From J088 sp003695505 [NCBI: Candidatus Dadabacteria bacterium] (GTDB lineage Bacteria; J088), in NCBI GenBank assembly GCA_003695505.1, contig RFIY01000255.1, forward strand, positions 1-5,420: a stretch of 5,420 nt of DNA. The letters run 5' to 3'. Positions 1-5,420 of this stretch are shown here, one piece after another. The notes beneath the pieces were generated by a model that saw nothing but the letters and a program-made list of their open reading frames with translations, did not search any database and was not told where the DNA came from. Every line of letters begins with the position of its first letter. Within the stretch, counting starts at the first letter, position 1. A program made the translations under genes and the position numbers.

Positions 1-1507
1 CGATGCGGCCATGGATGCCACGTCCTTCGCACAGCGAACATCCCTGGCCCACCATATGTCGAAACGGGCCATCCTGTTCGGGATCCCAGACGCGTTTCAG
101 CCAGCGACGAACCTGAGGTTCTACCTCTTCGAGCGTCGCCGGACGGCGGCAGGCAGGGCAATTGCGCGGCACCAGTCGCTGGGCAAGCACGAGCAACAGC
201 TCACCCAGCAGCGAGCGCAATGGCAGATCCAGATCGAGCAGGCGCTGCACGGCGTCTGGCCCATCATTGGCGTGCAGGGTTGCCAGGGTCAGGTGGCCGG
301 TCTGCGACGCGCGCACGGCGGCTCGTGCGGTGTCGTAATCCCGAACCTCGCCGATCAGCAGCACGTCGGGATCCTGCCGCAGCATCACCCGAATGCCTTC
401 GCTCCAGTCCAGTCCGACCTTCGGACGAATACTCGTCTGCTGGATGCCCTCGGCGCGATATTCGACTGGATCCTCGAGCGTCAGGATCTTGCGGTCGCCC
501 GGCTCGGCGATCTCTGCAAGCGCCGAGTAGATTGTCGTCGTTTTTCCGGAGCCGGTAGGGCCGACGATCAGTGCCAGGCCGCTCGGCGCACGCGACACTT
601 CGCGCCAGAGATGGGCAATCGGGCGCGGAAACCCGAGTTCCTCGATCAGGAAACGACGCGGATCATTCGGCAACAGCCGCAGCACGACATTTTCGCCGAG
701 GATGGTCGGCATCGTCTGTATGCGAATGTCGAAGCCACGTTCACCAATGGTGTGCTGCATCGCGCCGGCCTGGGGTCGGCGATGCTCGCTGATGTCCATC
801 GCGCCGCGAACCTTGATCACGTTGACGAGCGCGGACGCGACGTGTGGCGACCAGGGGCCACCACCGCTGCGCAGAATCCCATCGATGCGAAACCTGGCGA
901 TCAGGCCTTCGCTGCCGGATTCGAGATGGATGTCGGTCGCCCGGGCCGCCACAGCGTCGAGCAGGATCTGCTCAAACAGGCGGCTGCCGTCGATATCGAC
1001 GTCCGCATCTTGCGGCGCTTCCGTGGCACCGGACTGCTGATCCTGCAGCGACGCCGTCAGGTCATACCACACGCGCGCATAGTCGGTTGGCGTCAGCACA
1101 AACACATCGATCTCGTTGCGACGCAACATGCGCTGGACGTCGTGCAGCACATCGGGGGACACGAATGGATCCGCCGTCGCAAGGACGATCTGCCCGCTGG
1201 CCCGGTGCAGCAGGGGCAGGATGCGATGACGAGTCAGATACGAGATGGAAAACTGTTGCACCTGCGGGACAGATGCGTCCAGGTCGAATGCGTCTGCATC
1301 GGCGAGAGGCCAGCCGGCCTGCTCGGCCAGCGCCGCATAGAGATCGACTTCATTGACCCGGACACCATCCAGCAACGCCTGGCCGAGTGGCACCCCTTCG
1401 CGACGGGCCAGCTCTGCGGCGCGTTCGACCTGATCCGACCCGACGATGCCACGCTCGACGAGAATTTCGCCGAGGCGACGATCCGACATGGCCGCGGCTG
1501 CGTTCAT
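1..1507 (-). CDS. GspE/PilB-family type II secretion / type IV pilus assembly ATPase, 3' end cut by window
   Basis: My translation of the minus strand gives 502 uninterrupted residues that run off the left edge. This is a cytoplasmic AAA-like hexameric ATPase that powers pilus or pseudopilus assembly. Residues 11-63 hold two tandem MshEN-type motifs, then a T2SSE_N-like region to about 150 and a polar linker (about 152-172). The motor domain has Walker A GPTGSGKT (316-323), Asp box LEDPVEY (344-350), Walker B with LLIGEVRD (383-390) and His box TGHLTLATLHAND (403-415). A zinc-binding tetracysteine module follows (C450, C453, C490, C493). Perhaps 50-70 C-terminal residues lie outside the window. 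An in-frame TGA at 1522-1520 bounds the start: ATG 1507 or ATG 1489, neither with a clear Shine-Dalgarno site. The gene begins 40 bases after acnA ends. GspE, PilB and MshE cannot be told apart here; neighbouring gspF/pilC-type genes would decide, so no symbol is given. Confidence 0.93.
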   Translation of the reverse strand, partial: MNAAAAMSDRRLGEILVERGIVGSDQVERAAELARREGVPLGQALLDGVRVNEVDLYAALAEQAGWPLADADAFDLDASVPQVQQFSISYLTRHRILPLLHRASGQIVLATADPFVSPDVLHDVQRMLRRNEIDVFVLTPTDYARVWYDLTASLQDQQSGATEAPQDADVDIDGSRLFEQILLDAVAARATDIHLESGSEGLIARFRIDGILRSGGGPWSPHVASALVNVIKVRGAMDISEHRRPQAGAMQHTIGERGFDIRIQTMPTILGENVVLRLLPNDPRRFLIEELGFPRPIAHLWREVSRAPSGLALIVGPTGSGKTTTIYSALAEIAEPGDRKILTLEDPVEYRAEGIQQTSIRPKVGLDWSEGIRVMLRQDPDVLLIGEVRDYDTARAAVRASQTGHLTLATLHANDGPDAVQRLLDLDLPLRSLLGELLLVLAQRLVPRNCPACRRPATLEEVEPQVRRWLKRVWDPEQDGPFRHMVGQGCSLCEGRGIHGRI

Positions 1508-1524
1508 GCCGCCATCATATCAGG

Positions 1525-1542
1525 CGCGGCGAGGCAGCCGCG
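1525..1542 (-). other. GC hairpin between acnA and the ATPase gene
   Basis: In the 40-base gap between the acnA stop and the ATPase start there is an inverted repeat, CGCGGC-(6 nt)-GCCGCG, beginning 5 bases after the acnA stop codon. It could form a 6-bp all-GC stem. No run of T follows on the minus strand, so it is not a canonical intrinsic terminator. It may protect the 3' end, attenuate read-through, or be a chance feature of GC-rich DNA. Confidence 0.35.
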
Positions 1543-1547
1543 TAGCG

Positions 1548-4226
<2,679 letters not shown>

Positions 4227-4235
4227 GGCGTTGCA

Positions 4236-4239
4236 TCCT
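4236..4239 (-). promoter_or_regulatory. Ribosome binding site of acnA
   Basis: AGGA on the minus strand with a 9-base spacer to ATG 4226 supports that start. An overlapping out-of-frame ATG at 4236 leads only to a short shadow frame and would lack this site. Confidence 0.6.
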
Positions 4240-4273
4240 GTTCGGAAAGCGTTGCTGGAATGGGTCGCGAGTC

Positions 4274-4290
4274 CGGACGTTTTCTGTCCG
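4274..4290. repeat. Inverted repeat CGGAC-7 nt-GTCCG in the acnA leader
   Basis: CGGAC (4274-4278) and GTCCG (4286-4290) can pair as a 5-bp stem, with a possible inner G-U pair, around a loop rich in T on the plus strand (A on the acnA transcript). GTCCG also occurs at 4271-4275, giving an overlapping 8-bp palindrome GTCCGGAC (4271-4278). The element lies about 48-64 bases upstream of the acnA start, inside the leader of the transcript expected from the candidate promoter. It could be an operator half-site pair or an RNA hairpin; no known binding consensus is recognised. Confidence 0.35.
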
Positions 4291-4297
4291 ATAAACG

Positions 4298-4307
4298 GCT
4301 GATCAGC
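4298..4307. repeat. Perfect 10-bp palindrome upstream of acnA, candidate operator
   Basis: GCTGATCAGC is a perfect palindrome located just downstream of the predicted start of the acnA transcript. Its position next to a candidate -10 box is typical of a repressor site, but the motif is short and no named regulator is recognised. A chance palindrome of this size is possible. Confidence 0.3.
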
Positions 4308-4320
4308 GCGGGCTTACAGC

Positions 4321-4350
4321 ACTATAATCAGGATACCAGCAGGATCTGAA
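4321..4350 (-). promoter_or_regulatory. Candidate sigma-70 promoter for acnA
   Basis: On the minus strand a TTCAGA (-35-like, 4350-4345) and a TATAGT (-10-like, 4326-4321; five of six to TATAAT) are separated by 18 bases. This would start transcription near 4313 and give a leader of roughly 87 bases before acnA. The site lies directly after the stop codon of the HEAT-repeat gene, in an A/T-rich patch that stands out from the GC-rich surroundings. The -35 match is weak, so the call rests mainly on the -10 and on position. Confidence 0.4.
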
Positions 4351-4357
4351 CCAAAAT

Positions 4358-4933
4358 TCAGTCCGCCGGCGGAAGGTTGCCGAGCGCCAGCGCGGCGGCC
4401 GCGCGAATCCGCGGGCTGTGGTGGCCGGTCAGTCCGATCAGTACCTGTTCCGCGGTCGGGTCGCCGAGGCGTCCGAGGGCCTGAATACCGCGTTCGAGCG
4501 CCTCGCCATCCAGCGCCGGCAACAATTGAATGATCGGCACCACCGCCCGACGGTCGCGCAACTGACCAAGTGTTTCGAGCAGCAGCGCCTGAATCATCGT
4601 CGGTACATGCGGCAGGATATCGACCAGCGGCTTGACGAGGCGAGGGTCGCGTTGCTCCTGCAGCACCCGCGCCGCCGCGGCTGCAACATCCGGCGTTTCG
4701 TGCCGCAGACATTGCACCAGAATTTTGAGCACCTGGTCTCCTGGAACGCGAGCCAGACCGTAGATCGCCTGTACCTGACGCGGTGTTTCGCCGGACTTCA
4801 GCTCATTGATCAGATGCGACAGCCCGCTGAAGCCGTCGAGGCGTTCGAGCGCCGCATTGGCGACGCGTTGTACCGCCGGGTGCGGGTCATCCAGCAGCCC
4901 GATCAAGGTTTCCCGACGCTGCTCCATGCTCAT
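4358..4933 (-). CDS. HEAT-repeat protein (PBS-lyase-like repeats), function unknown
   Basis: A complete 191-residue protein made almost wholly of helical-pair repeats. About six HEAT/PBS-lyase-like units can be seen, near residues 6-32, 37-62, 64-93, 96-125, 127-156 and 158-187. They carry the recurring pattern of a DP or similar turn followed by an alanine/leucine-rich helix, for example DPHPAVQRVANAALERL (16-32) and SPRIRAAAALALGNL (173-187). There is no signal peptide, membrane segment or recognisable catalytic motif, and only one cysteine (C75), so a cytosolic scaffold or adaptor is likely. True lyase function is improbable because the context has no phycobilin genes. The start ATG at 4933 has a GGGAG site 7 bases upstream; ATG 4927 is an in-frame alternative. 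It follows the RNB gene by 97 bases and is probably co-transcribed with it. Its partner is not known. Confidence 0.88.
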   Translation of the reverse strand: MSMEQRRETLIGLLDDPHPAVQRVANAALERLDGFSGLSHLINELKSGETPRQVQAIYGLARVPGDQVLKILVQCLRHETPDVAAAAARVLQEQRDPRLVKPLVDILPHVPTMIQALLLETLGQLRDRRAVVPIIQLLPALDGEALERGIQALGRLGDPTAEQVLIGLTGHHSPRIRAAAALALGNLPPAD

Positions 4934-5025
4934 CGCTGTTCTCCCGGCACAACTGTCGCTGTCCAGATCCGCATCGGTTCAGGGTAGCGGATGGCCCGCC
5001 TCACGTCCAGCAATTGCACCAGCAT
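4930..5025 (-). CDS. Possible 31-residue small ORF coupled to the HEAT-repeat gene
   Basis: An ATG at 5025 opens a 31-codon frame whose TGA overlaps the HEAT-repeat start as ATGA. It begins 11 bases after the RNB stop codon, so it nearly fills the gap between the two genes. The predicted peptide starts MLVQLLDVRRAIRYPEP and has no recognisable domain, signal peptide or membrane segment. The ribosome site is poor (CGGA, 4 bases upstream of ATG). The Shine-Dalgarno site of the HEAT gene lies inside the frame. It could be a leader peptide that couples translation, or a chance open frame in GC-rich sequence; the latter is at least as likely. Confidence 0.22.
   Translation of the reverse strand: MLVQLLDVRRAIRYPEPMRIWTATVVPGEQR
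4941..4945 (-). promoter_or_regulatory. Ribosome binding site of the HEAT-repeat gene
   Basis: GGGAG on the minus strand, 7 bases before ATG 4933, is the clearest ribosome site in the window and decides in favour of ATG 4933 over ATG 4927. Confidence 0.7.
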
Positions 5026-5036
5026 ACGATCCGACG

Positions 5037-5420
5037 TCAGGCGGGCGCAACGACGAAGCGGTTATGGTCGGCATCGACGTCGACCAGGCGTAGTGGAAAG
5101 GTGGGGCCTGACGGTGTTTGCTCCACGTCCAGGGTTGCGATCAACCCGAGCGGTTCGACGCGCACGCGCAGCCGGCCATTTGCGGATGCCGCATCGGTCA
5201 CGACCGCCGTCAGCGGCGTCGATGGGTGGCTTTCGAGATAGCGCAACAACCAGTACCGGCCCGCATCCGCCATCCAGCGCCGCGACGCCTGATAGCCCTT
5301 TTCGGCCGCCCTGACCAGGCGACGCAAACGATCCCGCTCCATCGGCGCGCGGCGACCAAGGACGGCCGCGAATTGCCGCTGGGCAAGGATGTCGACGAAG
5401 CGGCGGATCGGGCTGGTGGC
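5037..5420 (-). CDS. RNB-domain exoribonuclease (RNase II/R family), C-terminal 127 residues
   Basis: The frame is open to the right edge, so only the C-terminus is present. It starts with ATSPIRRFVDILAQRQ, which matches the end of the RNB family signature (T-S-P-I-R-R-F-x-D-x3-Q). In this family the arginines of that segment help hold and cleave RNA in the processive 3'-to-5' hydrolytic active site; the catalytic aspartates lie outside the window. A helical stretch follows (about residues 27-66, with RYWLLRYLESHP), then a beta-rich tail of about 60 residues in the position of the C-terminal S1 domain, ending DVDADHNRFVVAPA. The tail is short and lacks the lysine-rich extension common in RNase R, so an RNase II-like member is more likely, though the subtype is not certain. 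The TGA is at 5039-5037. An internal ATG at 5342 is just a methionine within the protein. Confidence 0.9.
   Translation of the reverse strand, partial: ATSPIRRFVDILAQRQFAAVLGRRAPMERDRLRRLVRAAEKGYQASRRWMADAGRYWLLRYLESHPSTPLTAVVTDAASANGRLRVRVEPLGLIATLDVEQTPSGPTFPLRLVDVDADHNRFVVAPA

Noticed and set aside
1525-1542. Hairpin after acnA as a rho-independent terminator
   Set aside because: The stem is only 6 bp and no T-rich tract follows, so it does not meet the usual criteria; it is listed as a plain hairpin.
4323-4328. A perfect TATAAT on the plus strand
   Set aside because: It lacks a convincing -35 at the right spacing (TGATCA at 4300-4305 with a 17-base gap is poor) and has no supported plus-strand gene downstream. 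An antisense transcript over the HEAT gene cannot be ruled out, but the hexamer may simply reflect the overlapping minus-strand -10 box.
4418-4987. A 189-codon plus-strand open frame
   Set aside because: It is antisense to the HEAT-repeat gene, which has clear repeats and a good ribosome site.
5037-5342. The 101-codon minus-strand frame from ATG 5342 as a small stand-alone gene
   Set aside because: The same frame is open to the window edge, and the 26 codons before the ATG encode the RNB signature TSPIRRF. It is the end of a larger gene.

Overview
This is a GC-rich window (about 60-65% G+C by eye) from a bacterial chromosome. The gene types and the style of the proteins (AcnA-type aconitase, GspE/PilB-class secretion ATPase, RNB-family exoribonuclease) suggest a proteobacterium, most plausibly a high-GC gammaproteobacterium. 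That placement is inference; the window has no rRNA or other taxonomic marker. There are no tRNAs, insertion sequences, CRISPR arrays or phage genes.

All supported genes lie on the minus strand, so transcription runs from high to low coordinates. In that order they are: the C-terminal 127 residues of an RNB-domain exoribonuclease (5420-5037, cut by the window edge); a possible 31-codon small ORF that fills the gap and overlaps the next start as ATGA (5025-4930); a 191-residue HEAT-repeat protein (4933-4358); a 131-base spacer carrying a candidate promoter and two inverted repeats; a complete 892-residue aconitate hydratase (acnA, 4226-1548); a 40-base gap with a small GC hairpin; and the first 502 residues of a GspE/PilB-type assembly ATPase (1507 to 1, running off the left edge). 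The best-supported ATPase reading frame has no stop inside the window. The very long plus-strand open frames opposite it, and opposite acnA, are antisense shadows.

The genes do not form an obvious pathway: RNA turnover, a protein-protein scaffold, a TCA-cycle enzyme and a type II secretion/type IV pilus motor. Spacing suggests the RNB and HEAT genes are co-transcribed, that acnA has its own promoter, and that the ATPase gene may be read through from acnA. I see no strong sign of a new defence or mobile system. The points most worth a second look are the tandem but altered MshEN (c-di-GMP-binding type) motifs at the N-terminus of the ATPase, the palindromic acnA leader, and the coupled small ORF before the HEAT gene.
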